Shown one piece after another: positions 48,056 to 57,059 of a stretch of DNA of 64,000 nt (its first letter is position 1; every line of letters starts with the position of its first letter). The stretch spans positions 62,001 through 126,000 of the forward strand of contig JBEMAQ010000007.1 in NCBI GenBank assembly GCA_040274725.1. The letters are read 5' to 3'. The notes below the pieces were generated by a model. That model saw nothing but the letters and a program-made list of their open reading frames with translations, was not told the origin of the DNA and did no database searches. A program made the translations under genes and the position numbers. The DNA is from Solibacillus sp040274725 (GTDB taxonomy: Bacteria > Bacillota > Bacilli > Bacillales_A > Planococcaceae).

Positions 48056-50191
48056 TTAGTTCACTGGATTAATTTTTTGAATTTGTAATGCATCATCAGC
48101 GATTGACACATACAGCTTATCCCCAGCAACGGCTTCCCCTTTTAACAACTCACGTGCGACAACCGTTTCTAAATGGCGCTGCACGAAGCGTTTTAGTGGA
48201 CGTGCACCGAACTGCGGATCAATGCCGTGCTTCACAACCCAATCAATAACTGCATCCTCCACCTGCAATTCAACTTCTTGCTGTGCAACACGCTTTTGTA
48301 GCTGCTGTACATATTTCCAAGCAATGGCGTGAAAATGCTCATTCGATAAGGCATGAAACATGATAATATCATCCATACGGTTTAACAGTTCCGGCTTAAA
48401 ATGCTGACGCAACGCCGTATTTACTAGCGTCTCTGCTTCTGCGCTTTCCTCTAATAAATATTGTGAGCCAATATTTGACGTCATAATAACAACTGTATTT
48501 GTAAAATTTACGTAGCGCCCTTGGCTATCCGTAATACGCCCATCATCTAGCACTTGTAGTAAAATGTTCGCGACATCAGGGTGCGCCTTTTCAATTTCAT
48601 CAAGCAATACAACACAGTACGGATTACGACGTACAGCCTCCGTTAGCTGACCGCCCTCCTCATAGCCAATATAGCCAGGAGGTGCACCGACTAAGCGTGA
48701 CACACTATGCTTTTCCATATATTCACTCATATCAATGCGAATGAAGTGGTCCTCTGAGTCAAATAGCTGCGCAGCAAGTGCCTTGGCAAGCTCCGTTTTG
48801 CCGACACCTGTTGGACCTAAAAACAAGAAGCTACCAATCGGCTTATTCGGATCTTTAATGCCTGCGCGTGCACGCCATACTGCCTCTGTGACAAGTGTGA
48901 CCGCTTTTTCCTGACCAACAACACGCTCATGCAGTGTATCATGTAGACGTAGTAGTTTTTCGCGTTCGCCTTCAACAAGTTTCGTTACCGGAATACCTGT
49001 CCAGCGCGAAACAATCGATGCTACCTCATCCTCGGTTACCTCTTCACGTAAAATCCGCTTGCCATCCGTCTGTGCTAACTGTGCTTCAAGCTCTGCTAAT
49101 TCCTTTTCTAACTGCGGGATTTTACTATATTGCAACTCGGCCGCCTTATTGTAATCACCGCGCAGTTGCGCATCCTCTGAATCACGACGTAATTTATCTA
49201 ATTGCTCACGCTTTTCCTGCAAGTTTTGAATGCCGTTTTTCTCCAGCTCCCATTGTTTAAATAAGCTATCTGAAGACGCGCGCAGCTTTTCAATTTCAGC
49301 CGTTAACTGCTCAAGACGCTTTTGGCTCGCCGCGTCCTTTTCCTTACGCAGCGCCTGCTCTTCAATTTCTAGTTGCATCAGACGGCGCTTCACTAAATCA
49401 AGCTCCTGTGGCATTGAATCAATTTCTGTACGAATCATTGCGCACGCTTCATCAATTAAGTCGATTGCTTTATCTGGTAAGAAGCGCTCTGTAATATAGC
49501 GATTTGATAATTCTGATGCGGCAATAATCGCGCGGTCATGGATACGTACACCATGATGTAGCTCAAAGCGTTCCTTCAGTCCGCGTAAAATCGATACTGT
49601 ATCCTCAATTGACGGCTCACGCACGAGCACTTGCTGGAAGCGACGCTCAAGCGCTGGGTCCTTTTCAATGTGCATGCGGTACTCATCAAGCGTTGTTGCC
49701 CCGATGCAGTGTAGCTCACCACGCGCAAGCATCGGCTTGAGCATATTGCCAGCATCCATCGCACCGTCTGTTTTGCCCGCACCAACAATTGTATGCATTT
49801 CATCAATAAATAAAATAATGCGCCCATTTGCTTCTTTCACTTGCTTTAGCACACCTTGCAAACGCTCCTCAAACTGACCGCGGTAACTTGCCCCTGCGAT
49901 TAAAGCACTCATATCAAGCTCATACAGTTCGCAGTCCTTCAACCCTTCTGGTACATCTTTGCGTACAATACGCTGTGCAAGCCCTTCTACAATTGCTGTT
50001 TTCCCAACCCCTGGCTCCCCAATAAGTACCGGATTATTTTTTGTTTTGCGCGATAAAATGCGAATGACGTTGCGAATTTCTTCATCACGGCCAATGACTG
50101 GATCCATTTTTCCGTTTTTTACTTGTTCAATTAAATTGCGTCCAAATTGCTCTAATGGTGGACGATTATCCTCTGTTTGTCTAAATTGCAT
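48056..50191 (-). CDS. clpB: ClpB-type disaggregase lacking the N-terminal domain
   Basis: 711 aa. Both AAA+ modules are complete: Walker A1 GEPGVGKT (58-65), Walker B1 IILFIDEMHTI, Walker A2 GPTGVGKT and Walker B2 VVLLDEIEKAH. A long coiled-coil M domain (about 255-395, EIEEQALRKEKDAASQKRL.. and LAELEAQLAQTDGK) separates them, which identifies ClpB over ClpA/ClpC. The usual N-terminal domain of about 145 residues is absent; the gene begins at ATG 50191 with AGGGG 7 nt upstream and a CtsR-controlled promoter, so this is a natural short form, not a truncation by frameshift. ClpB rescues aggregated protein with DnaK. The N domain contributes to substrate binding, so the short form may have altered specificity. 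Confidence 0.9.
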   Translation of the reverse strand: MQFRQTEDNRPPLEQFGRNLIEQVKNGKMDPVIGRDEEIRNVIRILSRKTKNNPVLIGEPGVGKTAIVEGLAQRIVRKDVPEGLKDCELYELDMSALIAGASYRGQFEERLQGVLKQVKEANGRIILFIDEMHTIVGAGKTDGAMDAGNMLKPMLARGELHCIGATTLDEYRMHIEKDPALERRFQQVLVREPSIEDTVSILRGLKERFELHHGVRIHDRAIIAASELSNRYITERFLPDKAIDLIDEACAMIRTEIDSMPQELDLVKRRLMQLEIEEQALRKEKDAASQKRLEQLTAEIEKLRASSDSLFKQWELEKNGIQNLQEKREQLDKLRRDSEDAQLRGDYNKAAELQYSKIPQLEKELAELEAQLAQTDGKRILREEVTEDEVASIVSRWTGIPVTKLVEGEREKLLRLHDTLHERVVGQEKAVTLVTEAVWRARAGIKDPNKPIGSFLFLGPTGVGKTELAKALAAQLFDSEDHFIRIDMSEYMEKHSVSRLVGAPPGYIGYEEGGQLTEAVRRNPYCVVLLDEIEKAHPDVANILLQVLDDGRITDSQGRYVNFTNTVVIMTSNIGSQYLLEESAEAETLVNTALRQHFKPELLNRMDDIIMFHALSNEHFHAIAWKYVQQLQKRVAQQEVELQVEDAVIDWVVKHGIDPQFGARPLKRFVQRHLETVVARELLKGEAVAGDKLYVSIADDALQIQKINPVN

Positions 50192-50213
50192 CGTTAAACA
50201 CCCCTTTAAAAAG

Positions 50214-50265
50214 TTTGACCTTTACTGACTAATTAAATTATATGTCGAAAATTTCCGAAATGCAA
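50214..50265 (-). promoter_or_regulatory. clpB promoter with CtsR operator
   Basis: On the minus strand: -35 TTGCAT (50260-50265), 17 bp, -10 TATAAT (50237-50242), then AGTCAGT-AAA-GGTCAAA (50214-50230). The CtsR consensus is RGTCAAA-NAN-RGTCAAA; the second heptad is perfect and the first has two differences. CtsR represses clp genes until heat or protein stress. Confidence 0.8.
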
Positions 50266-50346
50266 AAAATTATCCTCATTACTTTTTATAATTTTGCACA
50301 TATTAAAAGTTCCTCATACATTTACCAAGTTCAATTGGCATCCTAA

Positions 50347-50379
50347 TAAAAAAATCCCGCTACACGAGTAGCGGGATTT
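50347..50379 (-). terminator. Terminator of yitW
   Basis: Perfect 12-bp stem AAATCCCGCTAC / GTAGCGGGATTT, loop ACGA, T-run on the minus strand. Confidence 0.9.
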
Positions 50380-50382
50380 AGA

Positions 50383-50697
50383 TTAGCGAATGCCTAATGC
50401 CATTTTTGCATAGCGGCTCATATTGTCTTTTGACCATGCTGGCTGCCAGACGATATTCACTTCAGTTTTTTTCACTTCTGGTAATTCACCTAATGCTGTT
50501 TGCACTTGGTCTACAATGACTGGACCTAGTGGGCAACCCATTGATGTTAATGTCATTGTCACAGTTGCTGTGCCCTCTTCGTCTAAATCTACATCATATA
50601 CTAAACCTAAGTTTACAATATCAATGCCTAGCTCAGGGTCAATTACATTTTCTAAAGCACCTAACATGCTGTCTTTCATATCTTGATCAATTGCCAT
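50383..50697 (-). CDS. yitW: YitW, MIP18/DUF59-type iron-sulphur assembly protein
   Basis: A 104-aa protein of the SufT/PaaD-like DUF59 family. It opens MAIDQDMKDSMLGALENVIDPELGIDIVNLGLVYDVDL (E-x-D-P-E-x-x-x-D-I-V-x-L-G-L-V) and has the conserved Cys in TSMGCPLGPV. These proteins help to load Fe-S clusters on target enzymes. ATG with GAGAGGAG upstream. The order yitW-yitV matches the Bacillus region. Confidence 0.88.
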   Translation of the reverse strand: MAIDQDMKDSMLGALENVIDPELGIDIVNLGLVYDVDLDEEGTATVTMTLTSMGCPLGPVIVDQVQTALGELPEVKKTEVNIVWQPAWSKDNMSRYAKMALGIR

Positions 50698-50751
50698 ACG
50701 AATTCTCCTCTCAAAAACGTGCTATTTTTTTATCATATCAGAACTCGGGGG

Positions 50752-51510
50752 TTATGCCAAATTTTGTGCTAGCCAATCGGTTACAGCAAGTACACCACTT
50801 CTTGACACAGCATGCCCTGCTTTTGCGTCTGCTATGTACGCACTTTTGCCTTGCTCGCCGCTCGCCTCTAGCTCCTCATAAAACGGACGCGTCATCGCAT
50901 ACGGTACAACCTGATCTCTCTTGCCGTGCCAGAAAAGAATCGGTGTGTGTGCAAAAATCGCTCGTTTATTCTCTAAATCAAATTTCGCAAACATGTGTAG
51001 CATCTCATTTTTTTGCTGCTCTGTTATCGGAAATTGAATACCGCGCGCCGCAAAATCAGCTAACTGATGCTCGGCAAGCTTCGTATAACTTGTGACACCC
51101 ATACAAATCGCTGCCGACTGAATCCAATCATAAATCGCTAGACAACCCGATGTAACAATACCACCCATCGATGTCCCAGCAATCCCGATACGATTTGTCG
51201 TGAGTAGCTTACGATTTATGAGTTCTGCATGTATAGTTTGCACTTCTTCTACAGATTTTAAGACAATCTTCCAAAAGTTTAAATTCATTTGCTCTTCGGA
51301 CATTTCAATCGCACGCTCACCATGTAAATACGCATCAGGCAAGAGAACACGCATACCCTTCTCGACAAGCTGATACGCATAATGCAGGTTGTGCTCCTTC
51401 GCACTTAAAAAGCCGTGCAAAAAAATAACAACAGGTGCATCTCCTGTCATGCCATCCTTATAAATATGTAAAAGCGGAATTCGGTTCCAATTTTCTGTCG
51501 TTACAATCAC
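50752..51510 (-). CDS. yitV: Alpha/beta hydrolase, YitV-like esterase
   Basis: A 252-aa alpha/beta hydrolase. Seen: oxyanion-region FLHGFLSAKEHN (about 31-42), nucleophile elbow GTSMGG (about 112-117), the acid in ILFWHGKRDQVVP (about 200) and the catalytic His in DAKAGHAVSRSG (about 232). Substrate unknown. Start GTG 51510 with AAGGA 9-10 nt upstream. It is on the same strand as yitW and divergent from the HAD gene, as in B. subtilis yitU-yitV-yitW. Confidence 0.85.
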   Translation of the reverse strand: MIVTTENWNRIPLLHIYKDGMTGDAPVVIFLHGFLSAKEHNLHYAYQLVEKGMRVLLPDAYLHGERAIEMSEEQMNLNFWKIVLKSVEEVQTIHAELINRKLLTTNRIGIAGTSMGGIVTSGCLAIYDWIQSAAICMGVTSYTKLAEHQLADFAARGIQFPITEQQKNEMLHMFAKFDLENKRAIFAHTPILFWHGKRDQVVPYAMTRPFYEELEASGEQGKSAYIADAKAGHAVSRSGVLAVTDWLAQNLA

Positions 51511-51633
51511 TATGCCACGTCCTTATAAGTTAGTAATAACTTAACATTAACAAATTTTTGCATTGGATTCAAAACTTTGACGCACATCTTTAGAAAACGT
51601 TACAATTAAGCACAGACATAAGGGGGATTTTTT

Positions 51634-52440
51634 ATGAAACAACATTTAATCGTACTGGATTTAGATGGTACACTACTAACAGATGATAAAACCATTTCAC
51701 ATACAACCAAAACAACACTTCAACGAGCAAAGGAAGAAGGACATCAAGTAATGATCGCAACAGGTCGTCCGTTCCGTGCAAGTGAGGTTTATTACAAGGA
51801 GCTTGGGCTGACAACACCCATCGTTAACTTTAACGGTGCGTACGTCCATCATCCACTTAATCCGATGTGGCAGGATATCCATTCGCCGATTTCGATACGT
51901 GTCGTACGAGACGTAGTCGAATCCGTTCATAAATATGAATACAAAAATTTAATTGCTGAAGTATTGGATGATGTCTACATTCATCATGAGGATGATGTAA
52001 TGCTTAACAGCTTTAATATGGGCAATCCGCGCGTGCTACTTGGCGATATTACGAAAAATTTAACGCAGGACCCAACAAGCCTGCTCATTTATGCACAGGA
52101 AAATAATATCCCGATTATTCGCCAACACTTGCAGGATGTGCATGCTGAGGTCATTGAGCACCGTACCTGGGGCGCGCCGTTCCCGATTGTCGAAGTTGTG
52201 CGTAAAGGCTTAAGTAAAGCGGTTGGCATTCATCATATCGCACAGGAAATGGGCATCCCGCGTGAGCGCATTATTGCGTTTGGTGATGAGGACAATGACC
52301 TTGAAATGATTGACTATGCAGGCATTGGTGTCGCGATGCATAACGGCATTGCCGAGCTGAAAAATATCGCCAATGAAGTGACCTTATCAAACAATGAAGA
52401 CGGTATTGCGAAGTTTTTAACGAATCGCCTAAAATTATAA
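51634..52440 (+). CDS. yitU: Cof-type HAD phosphatase, YitU-like
   Basis: A 268-aa HAD hydrolase. Motif I LDLDGTLLTDD (8-18), motif II in MIATGRPF, motif III Lys in VVRKGLSKAV, motif IV FGDEDNDLEMI; a type IIB cap (about 85-190) marks the Cof subfamily. In B. subtilis YitU dephosphorylates a riboflavin-pathway intermediate, and the gene order supports orthology. ATG with AAGGGGG 7 nt upstream. A 13-bp hairpin terminator follows. Confidence 0.88.
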   Translation: MKQHLIVLDLDGTLLTDDKTISHTTKTTLQRAKEEGHQVMIATGRPFRASEVYYKELGLTTPIVNFNGAYVHHPLNPMWQDIHSPISIRVVRDVVESVHKYEYKNLIAEVLDDVYIHHEDDVMLNSFNMGNPRVLLGDITKNLTQDPTSLLIYAQENNIPIIRQHLQDVHAEVIEHRTWGAPFPIVEVVRKGLSKAVGIHHIAQEMGIPRERIIAFGDEDNDLEMIDYAGIGVAMHNGIAELKNIANEVTLSNNEDGIAKFLTNRLKL

Positions 52441-52445
52441 AAAAT

Positions 52446-52482
52446 ACGATTTTGAACAGCTGTGTTCAAAATCGTGATTTTT
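52446..52482 (+). terminator. Terminator of yitU
   Basis: Perfect 13-bp stem ACGATTTTGAACA / TGTTCAAAATCGT, loop GCTG, followed by GATTTTTTT. Confidence 0.9.
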
Positions 52483-52586
52483 TTGTTATAATGCGTAGCT
52501 GTTACACCAAGGTCCCACAGCTACGTATATAACATATAGAAAGGTTAAGTCTATTTGTATATAGCTCCACCTATAACTATCCTATT

Positions 52587-54050
52587 TTACTGCTTTGCTA
52601 CACGTGCCTTGTCCTGCTCTGCACGGCGTACTTTTCCGCGCTTCATAATAACGACCATAAAGACTGCGTATAGTACAATGACTAAACCAAGCGCGATAAA
52701 GTAGGAAACATTTAGACCACGCTCATCAATGACTTGGTACACCTCAACCATTTCACGATCTAAATAAACCGCATAGTCACCATCTTTGTTTTCACGAATA
52801 ATTTCACTTTCAAACATCCCGCGTACTTCTTTTCCTTCACCAATTTCTGCTACAGGGATACTAATACGCTGTGTTTCACTGCTGTTATTAATGACAACAA
52901 TCCAGTGCTCAACGTCCGATTTACGCTCAAATGCGATATAGCCATTTTCATTTTTAAGTAAACGGAAATCGCCCGTACGTAGCGTTTTAGAATCATTGCG
53001 TAGCGACTGTAGCTGCCCCATATAATCCGCGAGCTCGGAATCCGTTTTAAAATTGTATAGCTGATGTGATTCCTCACCTGCTAAGCCGTTCATCGCAATT
53101 TCAGAGCCATATGGAAGCACTGGTACACCCGGTAGTAATAGCATGCCTGAGAGGGCCATTTTCATACGTGTTGGCGGATAACCACCTGACGCCTCCACCG
53201 ATTTAATAAAACGGTCTGACCATAATGTATCAAGCATGAGCTGGGCCGGCGCATCCTGAGCTAAATATTCCTCAAGACGCGATGAATCTAAATCAACATT
53301 ATTGAAAATCGCACTAAAAATAAGTGCTGTATCATTTGAAAAAGATATGTCAACATTCGCTTTACTTTCCTCATTTGCGAATACATAAAAATCAGGATGT
53401 GCTGCCTTTAATGCGGCAATCATTTCGTTGATAAATGCAGGATCAATCTCTGTAATGTTTGTTAAGCGAATCCCGTCAAACTGATATGTTGTTGCAAAAG
53501 TTGTCACCGCTTCTTTTAATGCCTCACGTAACGCTCTATTATCAAAATTCCATTGAAGCGTGCCATCTGCAGTCTGTTGCACCCAGTCCGCATTTACCGC
53601 CCATTCGTGGTTCGCGCTCACATTATTTAGTGGGAAATCCGCAATGACCTTGACATCCTTGCTCTGATATTCCTCCACCAAACGCGCTAGCTCTGCGTCC
53701 GTTCCGAAGTTATCTTCTACTGTTATGTAACTTGTTGGCAAGGAGCCATCATATTTTTCTGTTGTAAAAATCGAGCCAATTGAAATGGCCGTAAAGCCCA
53801 TATTTAAAATAAAATCCTTTTTCGCCACGACGCCAGAAAAATCGCCACCCGCAAATTTTGACGAATCCTTCGCATCAACATCAAAGTCATTTCTCCCATC
53901 ACCATTGAAGAAACGATCTACAAGTAAATCATATATACTTTCATCTGCAATTGTACGCGGTGCTGTCTCATCAGCCAAAGCGCTCGTTGAAAATGTTGTG
54001 GCAAGTAACACGCTAGCTGCTGCCATAGTAAACCACTTTTTAAATCTCAC
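52587..54050 (-). CDS. Membrane-anchored GH13 (alpha-amylase)-like protein, catalytic residues lost
   Basis: A 487-aa protein: signal peptide (1-28, ending STSALADE), an alpha-amylase-like barrel (about 35-400; SIYDLLVDRFFNGDGRNDF is a typical GH13 opening), a small beta domain, and a C-terminal transmembrane helix (SYFIALGLVIVLYAVFMVVIM) with a basic cytoplasmic tail. So it faces outwards, anchored at its C-terminus. The four GH13 regions are degraded: region I reads DFPLNN instead of DxVxNH; region II reads DGIRLTNITEI where the nucleophile Asp of GFRLD is Thr; region III keeps FANEES; region IV (NHD) has no counterpart at LWSDRF. A pseudo-enzyme is likely. Start GTG 54050 with AGAGG 8 nt upstream, preferred over GTG 54080. 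Confidence 0.85.
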   Translation of the reverse strand: MRFKKWFTMAAASVLLATTFSTSALADETAPRTIADESIYDLLVDRFFNGDGRNDFDVDAKDSSKFAGGDFSGVVAKKDFILNMGFTAISIGSIFTTEKYDGSLPTSYITVEDNFGTDAELARLVEEYQSKDVKVIADFPLNNVSANHEWAVNADWVQQTADGTLQWNFDNRALREALKEAVTTFATTYQFDGIRLTNITEIDPAFINEMIAALKAAHPDFYVFANEESKANVDISFSNDTALIFSAIFNNVDLDSSRLEEYLAQDAPAQLMLDTLWSDRFIKSVEASGGYPPTRMKMALSGMLLLPGVPVLPYGSEIAMNGLAGEESHQLYNFKTDSELADYMGQLQSLRNDSKTLRTGDFRLLKNENGYIAFERKSDVEHWIVVINNSSETQRISIPVAEIGEGKEVRGMFESEIIRENKDGDYAVYLDREMVEVYQVIDERGLNVSYFIALGLVIVLYAVFMVVIMKRGKVRRAEQDKARVAKQ

Positions 54051-54211
54051 AGTTATTTCCTCTCCTTCACAACAATCCACCGTAATTTTACCAAAAATCC
54101 AGTATTAGGTCGCTACCTTTCCATCAGATATTTCCTCTAATTACGGCGTATTTGTGACAATTTGTTCCTAATAAAGAAAAAATATAAATTTTAATCACTT
54201 TATTTCAACAC

Positions 54212-54260
54212 AAAAAAGCTACAAGAAGCGTTCAGCTAATGCCGAACCTTCTTGTAGCTT
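54212..54260 (-). terminator. Terminator of yisL
   Basis: AGCTACAAGAAGCGTTC / GAACCTTCTTGTAGCT with one mismatch, T-run on the minus strand. Confidence 0.85.
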
Positions 54261-54269
54261 ATTTACACA

Positions 54270-54650
54270 TTAAAATAAATTAAATCCAATACCCATGCTT
54301 AAGCCTAAGTAAATTGTTACAAGTATACAAATCGCTAGTAAAATCGCAAATACGTTAATTGATTTGCCTTTTGCTTTACGTACTAATACCATTTCCATGA
54401 ATGCGATGACTAAAATCCCGAATAATACTTTCATGTCATAATTCATACCGCTACCTTCGCCCTCAGCGATGATGCTGCGCCATTCCATAAATAAAGAGCC
54501 ACCTGTAATAATGACGAAAATGTACATCGCACGTAATGCCATATGTACACCTTTCATTTGCTTGCTAGAAAATGCTGCAATCGCAAATAAAATTAATGCT
54601 ACTACCCATGTTGTAATGTGTAAATGTGTTGTCTGTGTTAAAAAACTCAT
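54270..54650 (-). CDS. yisL: YisL-family membrane protein (DUF1516)
   Basis: A 126-aa protein with four transmembrane helices (about 13-30, 38-58, 70-90, 98-120) and few charges outside the loops. Opens with HLHITTWVVALILF and has IITGGSLFMEW in helix 2, as in the YisL/DUF1516 family. It lies beside yisK, as in Bacillus. Function unknown. Confidence 0.88.
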   Translation of the reverse strand: MSFLTQTTHLHITTWVVALILFAIAAFSSKQMKGVHMALRAMYIFVIITGGSLFMEWRSIIAEGEGSGMNYDMKVLFGILVIAFMEMVLVRKAKGKSINVFAILLAICILVTIYLGLSMGIGFNLF

Positions 54651-54773
54651 CTGTTTTCCCCCATATTTTAATTTTCTTTACATGCAATATCCTACCATGT
54701 GCGGGGTAGCTGATTCAATGAATACGAATTTACAAAAACTATTTCTCTATAAAATATGTCGGAATTAGGGAGC

Positions 54774-54807
54774 AAAAAAAGAGACAGACGCACACGGCGC
54801 CTATCTC
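54774..54807 (-). terminator. Terminator of yisK
   Basis: Imperfect stem GAGACAGACGC / GCGCCTATCTC with a T7 run on the minus strand, just after the yisK stop. Confidence 0.65.
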
Positions 54808-54815
54808 CCCAACAT

Positions 54816-55718
54816 TTATGCAAAACGGTTCGCTAACGTACCGATGCCTTCGATTGAAATCTTTACTTCGTCTCCTGCTTTTAGGAAAATTGGTGGGTTC
54901 ATACCTTTACCAACGCCAGCTGGTGTACCCGTTAAAATAATATCCCCTGGCTCAAGTGTCACATATTTTGATAATGTCGCGATAATATCAGACACCGTAA
55001 ACATCATATCCTTCGTCGAGCCATTTTGACGGATTTCACCGTTTACTTTTGTGACAATTGTTAATGCATGTGGATCAGGAATTTCATCTTTCGTTACTAA
55101 GTAAGGCCCCATTGGACAAGTGCCCTCTAAGCTTTTACCTAAGAAATATTGCTTGTGCTTATCTTGCAAATCACGCGCTGTAATGTCATTGGCAATCGTG
55201 TAACCAAACACATAATCAAATGCCATGCCCTTTGGTACATCCTTGCCGCGCTTGCCGATGACAATCGCTAACTCACCCTCGTAATCTAGTGAATCTGTTT
55301 TGTCTGCGTGTACAGATAATGTCGTTTCGTCTGCTACAATGGCCGTTGGTGCTTTTGTAAAGACAACCATGTCTTCTGGTGCTTTTTCAGCGCCCATTTC
55401 CTTTGCATGGTCTGCATAGTTTTTACCCACGCAAATAATATTTTTAGGTGTGCGTGGTACAGGTGCTAACCAAGTGATGTCAGTAAATGCACGCTTGAAA
55501 CGCTCGCCGTCTTCTGCCTTTTGTGCTGCTTCTACTAATTTACGCGTTTGCTCAACAAAGTCAAAGCCGAGTGTAATCCCTTCTACAATTGTTGAAGGGA
55601 AAGAAGCTAGTACTTGTAATTCCTCTTGAATCGCTAAAACGTCCCATACCGCTTCTTCTTTTTTCACTTTTGGTCCAAATTTAACTTCTTCGTTGATGCT
55701 AAATGATAACAATTTCAT
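54816..55718 (-). CDS. yisK: Fumarylacetoacetate hydrolase family protein, YisK-like
   Basis: A 300-aa enzyme with an N-terminal cap (about 1-95) and an FAH C-terminal domain. Metal ligands are visible in DSLDYEGELAIVIGKRGKD (two Glu, about 145-150) and an Asp in ITARDLQDKHKQY; NIICVGKNYADHAKEMG and ITGTPAGVGKGM-type TGTPAGVG are family signatures. B. subtilis YisK has been reported to be an oxaloacetate decarboxylase; the substrate here is not proven. Confidence 0.85.
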   Translation of the reverse strand: MKLLSFSINEEVKFGPKVKKEEAVWDVLAIQEELQVLASFPSTIVEGITLGFDFVEQTRKLVEAAQKAEDGERFKRAFTDITWLAPVPRTPKNIICVGKNYADHAKEMGAEKAPEDMVVFTKAPTAIVADETTLSVHADKTDSLDYEGELAIVIGKRGKDVPKGMAFDYVFGYTIANDITARDLQDKHKQYFLGKSLEGTCPMGPYLVTKDEIPDPHALTIVTKVNGEIRQNGSTKDMMFTVSDIIATLSKYVTLEPGDIILTGTPAGVGKGMNPPIFLKAGDEVKISIEGIGTLANRFA

Positions 55719-55774
55719 AGTATACGAAACTCCTTCTTTTTTTTACATCATACAGGAAAAGAAAGTGAATTACC

Positions 55775-56944
55775 TTACTTTTCTGATAATATCTTACCAT
55801 AAGTTGCTCTTTTAATCGCTAGTTCAAGCGGACCTTGTGTAAATTTTGATAACCAAAGCTCCGCGAGTATGAGCTGCACGACATAAATTGCCACCGCAAT
55901 GATCATGCCCATCTGGACATCTACCTGCCCATACAGGCTAAAACCCCAATGATAAAACAGTGTCGTACAAATAATGGACTGCATAATATACAGCGTCATT
56001 GACATGCGACCCGCTTTCGCAATTGGTGAAAATAGCTTTCTAGCGTAGGGAATTAAACATAACAACACGACCACTGCCATGTAACCTAGCGCCAAAATCG
56101 GCCCACCGACATACACCTTTACATATTCAAGACCATATGTTTTTGTCGTGTAAATCGGCAATGCCTTTAGAAAAATCCCTACGCCCAGGCCAATGACTGC
56201 TAAGATAAGCCACAATGCGATTTTCTCACGCGCACGCTCGATCAAACGCCATTTCGCAAAGGCAGCACCAACAAGCATATACGGTAAAATCGTAAACGCC
56301 GCAGATACCCACATAAACGGCTGGAATTGTACCGCTAAATCCAGCATGCGCTGCGTGAAGGCATCCCCCCACGTACCAACACCATATGCCGTAATCGCAT
56401 TTTGAATGGCTGCAATATCAACAGATGCCTCTTCAACAGGTGCTGAGAAAATTCCCATGGCAAAATAGCCAAGTAAAATCAAGCTATGGAAAAGACCGTT
56501 CAATACGAACGCACAAATGACTAAAAAGAGCGGACGCATTTTAATAAGTGCGATCAGTAGCAACCCACAAAATGCATACGTCATTAAAATATCGCCCCAC
56601 CAAATGAGTACCGCATGCAAAAATCCAGCGCCAAATAACACAATCATCCGTTTCGGTGCAAATTTATAAAAGCCTACACCGTCCGCTTTCATAAATTGCA
56701 TTGCTACACCATACCCGAACAGCATCGAAAATAACGGGTAAAAGCTACTTTGTACATAAATATCTAATACTTGCTGCAGAATAATATCTTGTACGTCTGT
56801 AAACCACGCGCCAAGATCTGTAATATGCGGCATCGGCAAATAAAATGCAAACATATTGACAAGTAAAATCCCAAGTAAACTAAAACCTCTTAGGACATCA
56901 AGCGTTACAATACGCTCCTTCGTTCCCACTGGCTGCAACTTCAT
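55775..56944 (-). CDS. DUF418 (YeiB-type) membrane protein
   Basis: A 389-aa protein with about ten transmembrane helices. It opens RIVTLDVLRGFSLLGILLVN, the HGSNAT/YeiB-type start (D-x-x-R-G), and its C-terminal part (PIAKAGRMSMTLYIMQSIICTTLFYHWG, then GPLELAIKRATYG) is the DUF418 region. Related to acyltransferase-3-like proteins; function unknown. ATG 56944 has GGAGGTG 5 nt upstream and is preferred over the codon at 56971. Confidence 0.85.
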   Translation of the reverse strand: MKLQPVGTKERIVTLDVLRGFSLLGILLVNMFAFYLPMPHITDLGAWFTDVQDIILQQVLDIYVQSSFYPLFSMLFGYGVAMQFMKADGVGFYKFAPKRMIVLFGAGFLHAVLIWWGDILMTYAFCGLLLIALIKMRPLFLVICAFVLNGLFHSLILLGYFAMGIFSAPVEEASVDIAAIQNAITAYGVGTWGDAFTQRMLDLAVQFQPFMWVSAAFTILPYMLVGAAFAKWRLIERAREKIALWLILAVIGLGVGIFLKALPIYTTKTYGLEYVKVYVGGPILALGYMAVVVLLCLIPYARKLFSPIAKAGRMSMTLYIMQSIICTTLFYHWGFSLYGQVDVQMGMIIAVAIYVVQLILAELWLSKFTQGPLELAIKRATYGKILSEK

Positions 56945-57059
56945 CTGTCCACCTCCCTCTTTATCATCCACTTTATCTTACAATAAAATGGTAATGACGC
57001 CTATGTCTTTCTCGTGACGAAATAGAGGGACGACGCCACGGCGCCATCCCTCCTCAGAA

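Noticed and set aside
48056..50382. ClpB shortened by a frameshift
   Set aside because: No N-domain-like coding sequence lies upstream; instead there is a promoter with a CtsR box and then the yitW terminator.
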